DNA of 64,000 bases, from assembly GCA_016584495.1 (NCBI GenBank), contig WAID01000015.1, positions 2,480,501-2,544,500 on the forward strand, given 5' to 3'. This document shows positions 24,397 through 35,045 of this stretch, piece after piece; within the stretch, counting starts at the first letter, position 1; the number at the start of each line of letters is the position of its first letter. The stretch is from Celoporthe dispersa (Eukaryota; Ascomycota; Sordariomycetes; Diaporthales; Cryphonectriaceae). Made by a program: the position numbers and the translations under genes. The notes beneath the pieces were generated by a model, which saw only the letters and a program-made list of their open reading frames with translations, was not told where the DNA came from and ran no database searches.

Positions 24397-26531
24397 CTAT
24401 CCGACTCCATGCCCCTCGGCAAATTCCATCTGGTCGCGTGCATCTCGCATGATGGCCTTCGCCTCCTCGACATCCTGACCGTCCTGGCAGAGCTCGCTCG
24501 CGAGCCGGTTCGCAGTGGCATAGTCCTCATGCCGCAGGGCATACTTGGCCAGCCACATGCGTGCCTTGCTGGTCACTGTCGTGACGCCTGTGCCCTGGTT
24601 CTTCTCTCTATCCTCACCACTCTCTTGATCCTCGTCGGACAGGACTCCGGCAGATTCGATGGCCCCGCTGGCCCCTATGCCATCCACGTTGCCGTCTTCC
24701 TGCGCCACGCACAGCTCCATGTAGGCCCTTGCTTCCTCCTCTTCGTCCAGGGCTTCGTACATGGTAGCGATCTGGATCAGAACATCCGTGTCCAGTTGAC
24801 CCAGCGCAGCCCTGTCGAAGCCAGCGGCGCTTCCGAAGCTGCTGGTTGACGATTCGTAGTAAGTGTCAGCAAGCAGTGCCCGCTTCAGTGCCTTGATCCC
24901 GTCTCGCTCTCGGCCTAGCTTCTGTAGACAGGAGCCAACGGCCATCCACATCTTGCCGTCCCACGGTCGCAGGCCTGCCGCCTTCTTGTAGTACCAAAGA
25001 GCGTACTGGTACATCTCGAGCATCTCGTACGTCTGGCCTAGACCATACCAGGCGCGGTAGTCCCTCCGGTTGATGTCCACGCCATGCCGGTACGACTCGA
25101 TGGCGGCGTGCGTATTCTTGAGCTCTACGTACTCGTGTCCCATCAGTGTCCAGGCCGACAGGCATGATCGATCCAAGGCTAAGGCCCGTCGGAAATATTG
25201 AACAGCCTTCTCGTGCTGCGAGAGTAGCGAATAGTAGTTGCCAACCACAACGCACGTCTCCGGCCGGAATTTGTCAACACTAGAGCAGAGGTGGGCTAAG
25301 AAGGCCAGCTTTGGCCTCTCATTCAGCACGAAGAGGATGTTGGAGTAGATGTCGAGGTGGTCAAGACGGTGAGGGTGCAGAGAGAGAAGATGGCTGAATT
25401 CTGCTGCGGCCTCCTTCAAAGCTTTGGTGTGATTCAGGTACAGAGCCGAACAGGTGATCAGGAATGGAGAATCGGGAAAGATCTCCTGGAGCTGAGCCAG
25501 AGCGGTCTGTAGCTCATTGGTCGGCTGGTAGAGTTCCAGCGAGGTGTGTATGTGAAACATGTAAGAGACAATGTGCTGCGGCAGACGAGGTATTATCTTA
25601 TTGAGCATCTCAACTCGGCTGATGGCACCAGTCATCTCGAGCCAGCAGCCCCAGTTCATGGGGAAGAGGTGGACACTCCGCAGGAACCACTGCAAGGCCT
25701 CATCGGTGTTCTTCTCCTTGGACAAGACCATGCCGTATCTACAAGGTTTGTCAGTAAGCACCCTGTGGGGGGGGGGGGGGGTTCACAAACACATACAGAT
25801 ATTCAAGCCAGCCCTGGCTACCCTCGTATGATATGTCCTCGGGTGACACCCGCCTCTCGTCGAACCAGGTCTTCAGATACCGGCTGATGAGAGGTAACTG
25901 CTTGTTGCAGACTGAGCCGAGGTCCTGCGGGCCCATAACCATCTCGGTGTCCTCATCCTTTCGCTTCTCGCCGGACAGCATCTTGGCATACAGGGCCAGG
26001 AATAGGCTCTTCTGGCTGATCTCGGGAAGGCTACTGCTGCCAGATACATATGCATTGGACCTTGCAGCCTCCTTACCCTTGGCCTGAGAGCTGGGCGGTG
26101 TGTCTTCGTTTCTGGGAGACAGGATGCTGGAAAGCAGGGCGTCTGGGAGAAACACGGCTGTACACCGGTCAAACTCACGGCAGTCGAAGAAGGACTTTGC
26201 CATGATATATTTATTGAACTCCAGGGCCTCGAGCTCAGCCTCTACCTCGTCGGGATTTGGTGTTAGTATAGCAGGCATGTAGCCCCTAGGGGTATTTGTG
26301 ACCTTGACACCACCAGCATCTTCACTCGTAGGCTCAGGAAGAGAGTCCAGCAGCTCGGCGGCCCTGGTGTCCCCGGTCAGCCTCCTGCTCTGCAGTACAA
26401 GAACGGTCCAGGTGGAAATGAAAGAAGGATTACCATTTTGCCGACTGGTACAGACATCTCTCGGAGCACTTGACCACAGCATCCTGCAGTGAGGCCCGCA
26501 GGTTGTCGATGTCCTGCTCAGTAAACACCAT
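24397..26531 (-). CDS. CDC23: Cdc23/Apc8, TPR subunit of the anaphase-promoting complex
   Basis: This is a tetratricopeptide-repeat scaffold of the APC/C ubiquitin ligase, which drives exit from mitosis in the nucleus. The model has three exons (26531-26434, 26363-25797, 25738-24397) and 668 residues, close to other Cdc23 proteins. Intron 1 uses the acceptor that gives LYQSAKWAAELLDSLPEP; two nearer AG sites give a stop or an insertion. Intron 2 gives WLEYLYGMVLSKEKNTDEAL and carries a 15-base poly-C (coding strand) before its acceptor. The N-terminal Apc8 domain covers about residues 10-230. TPR units follow, with textbook motifs such as AWTLMGHEYVELKNTHAAIE and AWYGLGQTYEMLEMYQYALW. The C-terminus has an acidic spacer (DEDQESGEDRE) then a final repeat region. 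It is divergent from ERG20. Identity is firm. Confidence 0.92.
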
Positions 26532-27181
26532 CGTCTCTAGCCCCACCTGCCGCAGGTGAGCATCCCCGGTAGACCACCAGAGTGCACGGCTGCCTTTGAA
26601 GACGCGTCTCCCTTGGGCTGAGCGGCAATATTTACTGAGGGAACGCGTTTGGCCGATTCGGTTGTTGAGTTGACTCCGCGCGGCGAATTTGTACGAGAAG
26701 ATCAGCCGGCGATCGGTTTATTGTCGGATCATAGGCAATAGTTTTGATGAGGACCTGCGGTGGACCTGCAGTGGGAGGTCGAGGTCAACCGGAGCTCTGG
26801 GTGTTGTTGTGCTTCAGGGATGATGCACTGAGTAATGCCTGTGCAGCGTGGGGCTGAGGCCCCTGGTTCAGGTACCATACCAGCAGGTCAAGCGAGGCGC
26901 CGACTGACGGAGCCGAGCTCGGCAAGCCCAAGCTTACCACCATAGCAGGCGCTATTTACCATATACGGTACCAACGCGCATGCAGGGGTCCGGAGCTGCG
27001 TAAAGATAAAGCACAAAAAGCGCCATAATCTTCTTGTGCCCATTGATTGGGTAACCACCTCCCATTTCCCAAGATTTCTCCCCTCAGACGAGTCCTGTAC
27101 CCTTCAGTTTCTCCGACGTGCCTCCCAGTCACCCCACTCCGGTCTCAGCACAAACATCCCACAGGTCAACCTCTACCAGCC
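26532..27181. promoter_or_regulatory. Shared divergent promoter of CDC23 and ERG20
   Basis: These 650 bases separate the two start codons and must hold both promoters. An inverted CCAAT element (ATTGG) lies about 135 bases before the ERG20 start, near 27,045, followed by the CT-rich leader common before fungal start codons. No sterol-responsive element was recognised. Confidence 0.5.
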
Positions 27182-28392
27182 ATGGCGGAAAAGACGTCCC
27201 TTGCTGATCTGAACGCTGCGCCCCCCGTCGAGAGCGACCCAAAGAGACAAAAGATGGACAGCAAGTTCCAGAAGACAACCATCAAGGAGTTCGAGGCCGT
27301 GTTTCCCAAGCTGGAGGCAGACATCCTCGAGCATGCCCAGAAGTACAACCTGCCCGAGGCAGAGCTGGAGTGGTTCAGAGCCGTGAGTCCCTTCCCCGCG
27401 CCCCCCCCCCCACCTTGTTGGCGCGAGAGAAGAGCGCGCGTCTGACGCCTCCCCTGCGACGCGAACAGAACCTGCGAAACAACACGGTCGGCGGAAAATG
27501 CAACCGAGGCATGTCTGTCCCGGACTCGGTCTCCCTCCTGCTGGGAAAGAAGCTGTCTGAGGAGGAATTCTTCCTCGCGGCCACGCTAGGCTGGATGACG
27601 GAACTGCTGCAAGCTTTCTTCCTGGTGTCGGACGACATCATGGACGGCAGCATCACGAGGCGCGGTAAGCCGTGCTGGTACCGCCAGGAGGGCGTGGGCA
27701 TGATCGCCATCAACGACGCGTTCATGCTCGAGGCGGGCATCTACACCCTGCTCAAGAAGCACTTCCGCTCCCACCCGGCGTACCTCGACCTGATCGAGCT
27801 GATGCACGAGGTCACCTTCCAGACCGAGATCGGCCAGCTGGCGGACCTGCTGACCGCCCCCGAGAACAAGATCAACCTCGACAACTTCTCGGCGTCCAAG
27901 TACAGCTTCATCGTCGTCTACAAGACCGCCTACTACTCCTTCTACCTGCCCGTCGCGCTCGCCCTGCACCAGCTCAACATCGGCACCCCCGAGAACCTCA
28001 AGCAGGCCGAGGACATCCTGATCCCCATGGGCGAGTACTTCCAGGTCCAGGACGACTACCTCGACAACTTTGGGCTGCCCGAGCACATCGGCAAGATCGG
28101 CACGGACATCACGGACAACAAGTGCTCGTGGCTTGTCAACCAGGCGCTGGAGATCGCGACGCCCGAGCAGAGGAAGGTTCTCGAAGAGAACTACGGCCGA
28201 AAGGACAAGGACAAGGAGGCCGCCGTCAAGAAGCTGTACGACGAGCTGAAGCTGGAGCAGCGGTACCTGGACTACGAGCAGAAGGTGGTCGGCGAGATCA
28301 AGGAGAAGATTGCCGCCATCGATGAGAGCTCAGGTCTGAAGAAGTCGATCTTCGAGGCATTCCTGGCCAAGATCTACAAGCGGAGCAAGTAG
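27182..28392 (+). CDS. ERG20: Farnesyl diphosphate synthase
   Basis: It condenses isopentenyl diphosphate with dimethylallyl and then geranyl diphosphate to farnesyl diphosphate (C15), the branch point to sterols, ubiquinone side chains, dolichol and prenylated proteins. Exons are 27182-27382 and 27469-28392 (86-bp phase-0 intron holding an 11-base C run), giving 374 residues. Both aspartate-rich motifs are present: DDIMD (about residue 122) and DDYLD. The two residues four and five places before the first motif are both Phe (AFFLVSDDIMD), the arrangement that limits the product to C15. LVNQALEIATPEQRK and the final KIYKRSK are typical. The N-terminus is about 25 residues longer than most fungal forms and contains PKRQKMDSKF; a second in-frame ATG at 27254 would give the usual length, so the start could be either. 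Confidence 0.94.
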
Positions 28393-28829
28393 AGCATCCT
28401 CTGCACGACATGACGACACCTTTCTCTGCGGGCTTTGGACGATACCACGATATAGACATTACAAAAGTGCTTGGTGAGAGAGGAAGGCTCACGAACTGCG
28501 AGGTGTCGCGGATCAATCTGAGGCGGCGGGTCTGTAATCTCAATTCTCAACCACCTGCGATGCAGTGGGCTCTAATCGAGCATGATTCATTGATATATTT
28601 CCAGCCCAGCCGACTGGTCCATGGCGCCAAGATAGATTCCTTCCCATGCTCCGTCCGTTCAATACTGTACACGCACAAGAGACGCAGAGAATGTGAAACC
28701 CAAATGATGAAAAAAGTACAATGCCTCCTGCGAGCAAAAACCATAGATTGCCAGGCGCGTCTCGATCTTCATCCGGATCCGCTGTCCCACCCACCCCGTT
28801 GTCCTCCGACCGTAATGTGTCTCGCCCTC
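28393..28829. other. Convergent 3' region between ERG20 and VPS68
   Basis: About 440 bases hold the two 3' UTRs. No gene was seen. Confidence 0.6.
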
Positions 28830-29527
28830 TTACAGCGCCAGGTTGTAGCTGTATTCATCCTCCATGTTCTGGCTAACCCACAGCACGACGCTGCTCACCC
28901 CGACCAGCGAGTTCGCGACGACATTCTCGACGCCCATACCCATCATCGGCCACTCGACGCTCTGCACCACGAACTTGAGCACGAAGACGGTGACGCCGCC
29001 GGCCATGCCGCCCGCGAGCGCGGCAAAGCCCAGGAAGAGGACGACCCGGGCCTTCCAGGCGACGCCGGACCCGCTGTAGGAGAAGCTGTCGGCCGACAGG
29101 CGCTGCTTCTCGACCGAGTTGATGATCAGCATCCCCAGCGAGGAGAAGATGAGGGGCAGCCAGTCGATGAAGGTGACGTGCACGTCTGAGCCGTTCAGGG
29201 CGGACTTGGACCAGACGGCGGCGTCGAGGAGGATGTAGAAGGCGAGAGAGAACTATAGGTGGTGGGTGGCGGGCACGCGTGTTAGCTTTCTGTCGCGGTG
29301 GTGGCCTTGATCTCGGTGCAAGGAGAGGGGAGTGGGTGTTCAGGATGTCAGGATGTCAGGTTCTCCTCCTGGCTCCGGGGGAGAGGAGAGCACGAGGCCG
29401 TTGATCCAGAGGGCGAGCACGCGGTCCTTACCAGGGCTCCTGAGGCGTAGACACCCGCATTACGGGCGTGGACGCTGTTCAGCCATTCCGGCTTGCTGAA
29501 CTTCCAGAGGCGCTCCTCGGAGGACAT
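28830..29527 (-). CDS. VPS68: Vps68/TMEM50-type (UPF0220) membrane protein
   Basis: This is a small tetraspanning membrane protein of the Vps68/TMEM50 (UPF0220) family. In yeast, Vps68 works with Vps55 and ESCRT-III in late-endosome sorting. Exons are 29527-29432 and 29252-28830, joined in phase 0, for 172 residues (family about 160-185). The start MSSEERLWKFSKPEWLNSVH leads into HARNAGVYASGAL, and splicing continues with FSLAFYILLDAAVWSKSAL. Further hydrophobic segments are VTFIDWLPLIFSSLGMLIIN, VVLFLGFAALAGGMAGGVTV and NSLVGVSSVVLWVSQNMED. This layout and the first-helix spacing are characteristic. It converges on ERG20. The donor is GTAAGG and the intron is about 180 bp, longer than the local norm. 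Confidence 0.87.
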
Positions 29528-30597
29528 AGTGTTGGTGGTTGTGACTGTGAAACCGGTCGAGTGTGATCAGGCACGGGCAGCCAGCGGTACAGGCGAGCTC
29601 GTTGAGATGCCTGCCTGCAGAGTCTAGGGAGGGCTCTTGGTGGTCTGGAAGAGAGGACGCTGGTCGGGAAGGGGCTAACCCAGGGCTGTTGTGTGCGAGG
29701 ACGATGGGGATGGCGTGGATAAGGCGGATGGTTGTCAAGAGGTGGAGGCTGAGGATGACGACGATTGCACGGGGCACAGAGCTGAGGCAGCTCAGGCCGC
29801 TTTAGACCCCTGTCAGCTAAAGGACCCTAACCCGCAGCATGTCCAACCCAGCCAAACCCACTGGAACCTGTTCTTTCTCCGTTTTCCCTTTTTTCTTTCT
29901 CGCTCTGCTACCAACATTCCTGGAGCAGACCAAATACTGTCACAAGGGAAGCAGGAAAGCTTCTGTGCATATGGTAATCCAATTGTGGAAACTCAGAACA
30001 CCAACACTGGTTGTGCTTCCTCTAGTCATCATCTTCTCAACGCGACTACCTAAGCACACGCTCAGTAATTAAGTAGTACTTAAAAGAGATGCGTTGAGTA
30101 AGTAGTTAGCACATCTTTTATATGCTGGGCTGGACAGTCAGTATCTTCAGCGTCCATATGCGCACAGCTCTCTGGAAACCTTGGACCATTTCAAGGTTGC
30201 CCACATCGACAAAGCACATCACTGCAGAGAAACATACAAGCAGGCATTATGCGAGTACTAAAAGGATGGCCACCCTCGGCTCAGGCTTGAACGTCATAAG
30301 CTGAGGTTTCGCACAGATATCGCCATGACGACTATCCGTCAAAATCCACCTGCACTGTCCTTGGTTCGGCAGTGCTGTATAACAAGCTCCTCAGCAGGCT
30401 CCATCATTGAAGGACAGCTAGGATCATATTCCAGAGGGACATACCCAGGCTCCTGATTGCATGTCCAGTTCGCTTCCGTGCAACACCCTTTGTGGAATTT
30501 TCTACTACACATCGCAGTGCTTCCTCTGGAGCACCCGAAGCTACAGAACCCACAAGGCCTGATGACAGGAAAACTATTACTTATCACCCTCATCTTC
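29528..30597. other. Intergenic; contains one Cys-rich minus-strand frame of unknown status
   Basis: Upstream of VPS68 on the left, downstream of the Myb-like gene on the right. On the minus strand a frame whose end is at 30,339 contains a Cys-rich stretch (CGFCSFGCSRG followed by CSRKFHKGCC). It begins inside the last Myb-like exon in another frame, so it is probably the 3' UTR of that gene. It is reported only because the cysteine spacing is unusual. Confidence 0.45.
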
Positions 30598-31661
30598 TTA
30601 CTCAGGTGTGCCAGCCTCCGTGGCCGAGTCCTCCCGGGCCTTGGCAGCCCTCTTGCGGCCCTTCTCTGCGCCTCTGGGGTCACCTCCCTTCATGCGCCCT
30701 GAGGAGGCTTCTGTTAGCATTGAGATATACAAGGCTGAGACCCGTATTGGGAGAATAGCTCCAGCCTGTGTTTTTTTGGCCATGTATACGAGAGGGAATT
30801 GGGGGCCTCACAGTACTTGGCCTGGATCGCGTTGGCCGTACGGCCCTCCAAGACGTTGGCAACGGACGCCGGCCCTCGACCAGCGTCCATCATGGACAGA
30901 ATGGTCTCCTCCTCAGCCTCGGTGTAGGGCTGAACTTGGCGGCGGCGGCGAGGATAGAGCGTCTCTCGGTCGTTGACAGGCTGGGCCATGTCCCGGTGGG
31001 CGCGCTCATTGGCAGCCTGGATAGCAGCTGGAGGGTGCGGCCGGTGGTGAGCAGGCTGCAGGTAACCATGTGGAGCCACGCCGAAGTTGTAAACGGCAGG
31101 CTGAGGGATGTTCACAGCCGAGACCATGTTGTAATAATGGCCACCTGCATAGGTTCCCTGGACACCAGGAGGCTGCTGTCGGTTCATGGCCAGGGCCATG
31201 TCCGCAGGTAGGTTGACTCGAGGGTTGACAATATGCGAGTGCTGGTAGCCCCCAGATGGGATGACTTCAACCGTGTGGCAATAGGATTGTACGGGCCAGG
31301 GCATGTTCATCTCCTCGAGCTTCGCAGAGGCGCTTTTAAAATCCTGCAGGTCGATCATGACCCAGCGAGATCCGTTCTGAGGGTGGCCAGCTTGCTCGAC
31401 ATGGCCCGGCTGACTGCCGGCAGCCTGGTGGTGCACACCAGCCCAGGCGTGAGAATAGGTGTGGCCTGGCTGCTGTGAATGACTCAATTAGAGAACATTC
31501 ATAGGCTTGGGGCATGACATAGAAGCCTCATTGTGCTCCCAGACTAAAAGATCTCTTGGAAGTAGACATACCATTGCGTAGGTCCTGGTGTTATACTGTA
31601 TGATTGTCGATGAGTTCTCTCTGTCTGTCCAGGAATTGGTGGACTCAGGATTGTTGAGAAC
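30598..31661 (-). CDS. Myb/SANT-like DNA-binding domain protein, 5' end unresolved
   Basis: A predicted nuclear protein with one Myb/SANT-like helix-turn-helix near its C-terminus. Three exons are supported: 31661-31572, 31472-30812 and 30698-30598. The last junction joins ANAIQAKY to WRMKGGDPRGAEKGRKRA using a TGCTAAC branch site. The domain reads PYTEAEEETILSMMDAGRG then SVANVLEGRTANAIQAKYW, with the final Trp coming from the spliced exon. The end is basic (KGRKRAAKARE), resembling a nuclear localisation signal. The central 150 residues are Gln/His/Pro-rich and probably disordered. The first listed exon has a good acceptor (GCTAAC branch, ACAG) but no start codon before its final ATG, so an additional upstream exon is likely; translation could instead begin at that ATG (plus strand 31,572-31,574). 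Target genes are unknown. Confidence 0.65.
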
Positions 31662-33298
31662 CTGTCTGTGAGTTCGAATGTTAGCAGAGCCAGTGTAGTA
31701 TTATATAGTAACAGACGCAGGCTCCCTAAGCTGAGTGACTAGGTTGAATAGCTGCCAAAAACTGAATGATGCGTTGCCTTCAAGTAAGCTCTGTACCTTC
31801 ACAAAGTGCACGGTGTTATGGTTACTGCCTGATAATAAATCGAAGAGTCAACCTTCAGTTGAACTCAACGACGCCGCTTCACCAAGGCTACAGGAATATA
31901 ATCGTGTAATCAAGCCTTTGTTCACTGAATGACATGCACATGCTGTACCTGAATCTATTCACTAGGTTTACACAGGTGAACCACAAGCTTGTAAGTATCA
32001 CCATTGTGTTTCCGAACATATTGATTGTGTCAACAGTAGTGAGTGATCATCTATGCTTGTTGTAGTATACGAATTATTCCAACGGTGCAAAGAGTTTCCA
32101 GAGGAGAAATAGACATATCATCTGCAGGGACTGGGCAGTGTCTTCTCCATTCTCGATGCCTGAAAAAGATGAACTGCTCTTCTGAAGGCCTTTCAGCAAC
32201 AGGCTAGGCAGTATTAGTCCTGATCTTTGCACCTGCATGACAGTAATGCTTATTGATATGAGTATTCCCGAGTCTGTGCTCAACAGCCTGATATTATATT
32301 CATGAAAGAGAGTGACTAAAGAAGATGAACAGCCGAGGAGTAAGCAGCACTAAAGCATTAGGTTAGACAAAGAAAGAGGCGTTGAGGACTCCCCGAGGTC
32401 GATTTTGATCTCCTACCTGGGCAAGGCAGTCACTAAAGGCCCAACTATTTAAGAATGGATATCAGAACTTGAGTTCTTTATAAATTTAGCATTGATAGAA
32501 GCCTGCTCTAGCCAGTCATAAGCAAATAAACATCACGAGCGAGCAGTAAAGTGGAACATAGGCACAGCAAGCACTCAATTATGGATGACTCCCGAGGAGG
32601 CTGAAATGCATTCAAGGAGGTCGCACAGTCTCTAGACCATTCACCTGCATGTGGAGTGCAAGATGCCAAATGTGTCCCATAGGCTGTTCTCTGCGAGCCC
32701 TCTCATCACTGCCTAGGCCTGAGTCCTCGACAAAAAAAAAGTCGTGTTCTGCTTTCAAGTCAACGCCGCAAGCAAGCATATACCATCCGACTCCGAGAAA
32801 TGAAGAATGAAAACCGGACTCCCGCCAGGGCTTGAATGTAATTAGTGGAACGTTCAAGGTCTGGGGTCAACTGGCTCCAAGGCCCTCTGCCGCCAGTCAA
32901 GTAATATACAGAAGAAACTCCCCCGGCTAATCGAGAATACGGAGGGCGTATTAGATATGTCCGGCCGCTTGCAAAGTCCACCCATGGAAGCGGCCAGGAC
33001 GGGAAAGAGAATCCAACAAGCTTTGCAAGAAGATCGCGCTGGTAGTATTTTGCTCAGCGTGACCCTTGAATGTTGTGGCGTGATAAATCGAAGGGGAAGG
33101 CCAACGACTCGGCGTCCTGTTGCGAGAAGCTCGGGTCGATGACGGATTGCCGCAAAGATGCGATTGGAAAGACCATGGGGAACGATGTCGTCTAAAGTCG
33201 AGACTGTGAAAACGCCCGGGACGCCGATTTTCCTTCTACAGTGTATGTATGCTCCTGCCATTCGTCGCATGTATCGTGTTCATTATTGCAGAATCCCA
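31662..33298. other. AT-rich spacer between the Myb-like gene and KNR4
   Basis: About 1.6 kb. The part 31,690-32,560 is noticeably AT-richer than the genes around it and may hold the missing 5' exon or leader of the Myb-like gene. No conserved frame was found. The last ~150 bases are the 3' flank of KNR4. Confidence 0.5.
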
Positions 33299-35045
33299 TC
33301 AGATCTCGATCTCCTTCATCGCCTCCTCGGTCGCGATGGCTGGCTGCTTGCCGTTGACCTTGGATAGAGACTCGGCCTCGTCAGAGGAGTCGCCCTTCGT
33401 CAGACTCGCGAGTCTGGGAGCGGAAGGCTCCTCGCTGCTGGGACGAGGCGTGTCAACCTCCACCAGCTTCTCCGCCTTCGCCTTGCCATTGGGAATAGTC
33501 AGCTCCTGCTGGGCCACGCCCTCCTCAGTGACGCGGGCCAGAGGGCTCGCCTTGCCGTATCCAGGACGCATCGGGCTGGCCAGTGGGGAACCACCACTCA
33601 GGCGGTGGAGCGACCGGCCGCGGGCCTCGCCAGCAGGCTCTGAGGCGCTGCTGTATGGAGAGCTCGGCACAGGTGGGGACGTAGCTCCGGTGGGAGGAGC
33701 GGACCTCCTCTTCGCAGCGCGGCGGCCGTATTTCTGATCCATCCTCCATCGCAGGATGTCTAGGTATCCCGGCTCGACTCGGGTCGCCTTGAACTCGCGC
33801 AGCTTCAGCTCCTGGGTGTCCTCATCGATGAACCACTTCCCGCTGTTCAGATCGTCCGCGACGGTAGCCAGGAAGTGGGCCCAGGAGCGAGCTACTACGT
33901 ATTTCGTGTCGTAATCGCGGCCGAAGAGGATAATCTGACCCCAGTGACCCTTGGGTCCAGGGGCCAGGTCGACGGCCAGGTTGTTGCCACCCCAGTCACG
34001 GACAAGAGGAATCCAGCCAGCATGAGCATAAGCCTTGCGGATGGAGTTGGGAGGGACCGAGTCCTGACGGGCAATGAGCTTCTCTCTCCAGGCGAGATCG
34101 TTCGGCTTGTTGGGGCCACTCGGGCTGGCAGCGGACTTGGAGGACGAGGCCTCGCTACTTCCGCCGAGAGCTCGAGAGGGGGCTGAGGGGTTCACAATAG
34201 CCGTATCCAGGAGGAACTGGTGGTTGACCTTGCGCCACTGGTCCCATTCTTGCACCATCTCCTCGCAGTCGAGCAGCATAGAACTGAAGATGATACCTGT
34301 GGGCATGCCACCTCTCTCCTGGCCATCGTGCACCTGGAGAGAGTCCCTAACGTCAGCAGGCAACGTGCAGTCCAACTGGTGTTCCAGCTCGTTCAGGTCG
34401 TTAACGGTGCAGCCCTCGCAGAGCTGGTCCCAGAGCTCTGGGTAGTTGTCCTCGGCCCACGAGTCAATGCGCTGCCAGGAGTGAGTGACGGGCGGTGCGG
34501 GCGGCTGACCGTCCTCGAATGACTGCATGGGGATCTCGCCGGCCGGGCTCTGCATCTCGAACCCATCGCCCGTGCTGGCTCGCGCGAGCTTGGATCGCAT
34601 GCCGGGAGAGTATGGGCCGTTCGCACCGGGGCTCTGGGGAGGCAGGGCCGGTGAGATTGGGGCACCATTGTACGAGGTGGCGCCGCCTGGATGCATCAAG
34701 GAGCTTCGATTGTTGTAGTCAGGATACGGCGAGGTTATGTCTGCGCGGGATTCGGAGGCTGTTGCGACGGAGGTAAGGCCATCCTGGCCGAGGGGGACGT
34801 GGCGACCAGATCGGAAGGGAGAATCGTAGCTGGAATCTGTGGACAACGGTGTTGGGTCAGTCACGCGTCGGCTGTGAGCATGGGGAAGCACGTTGTGGCA
34901 TCACGCACGGCGGTCATAACTGGTCATGGTGTGCCAGATGGACTTGAAAGTGGCACTCAATCTGTTACCGCAGGGAGAGGATTAGCTTGTGTGCGTGTGT
35001 GGCCTCATGGTGCTTCTCTCGTGGTGAAACATACGGGTTCGCCAT
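33299..35045 (-). CDS. KNR4: Knr4/Smi1 cell-wall integrity regulator
   Basis: Knr4/Smi1 is a largely disordered hub protein. In yeast it links the Slt2 MAP kinase and calcineurin pathways to 1,3-beta-glucan and chitin synthesis at growth sites. The model has three exons, 35045-35035 (11 bases), 34961-34909 (53 bases) and 34836-33299, for 533 residues. Both tiny 5' exons have good GT-AG ends, phases agree, and the result (TFKSIWHTMTSYDRHSSYDS) matches the usual family opening. The globular SMI1_KNR4 domain spans roughly residues 150-355 and includes NDLNELEHQLDCTLPADVRD, a GIIFSSMLLDCEEM stretch and GGNNLAVDLAPGPKGHWGQI. Long Ser/Pro-rich flanks on both sides are typical and likely phosphorylated. 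A 14-base poly-C (coding strand) sits about 430 bases before the start, possibly in the 5' leader. Confidence 0.9.

Noticed and set aside
27586..28325. Long frames opposite or off-register to ERG20
   Set aside because: Shadows of a highly biased coding region; ERG20 motifs are unambiguous.
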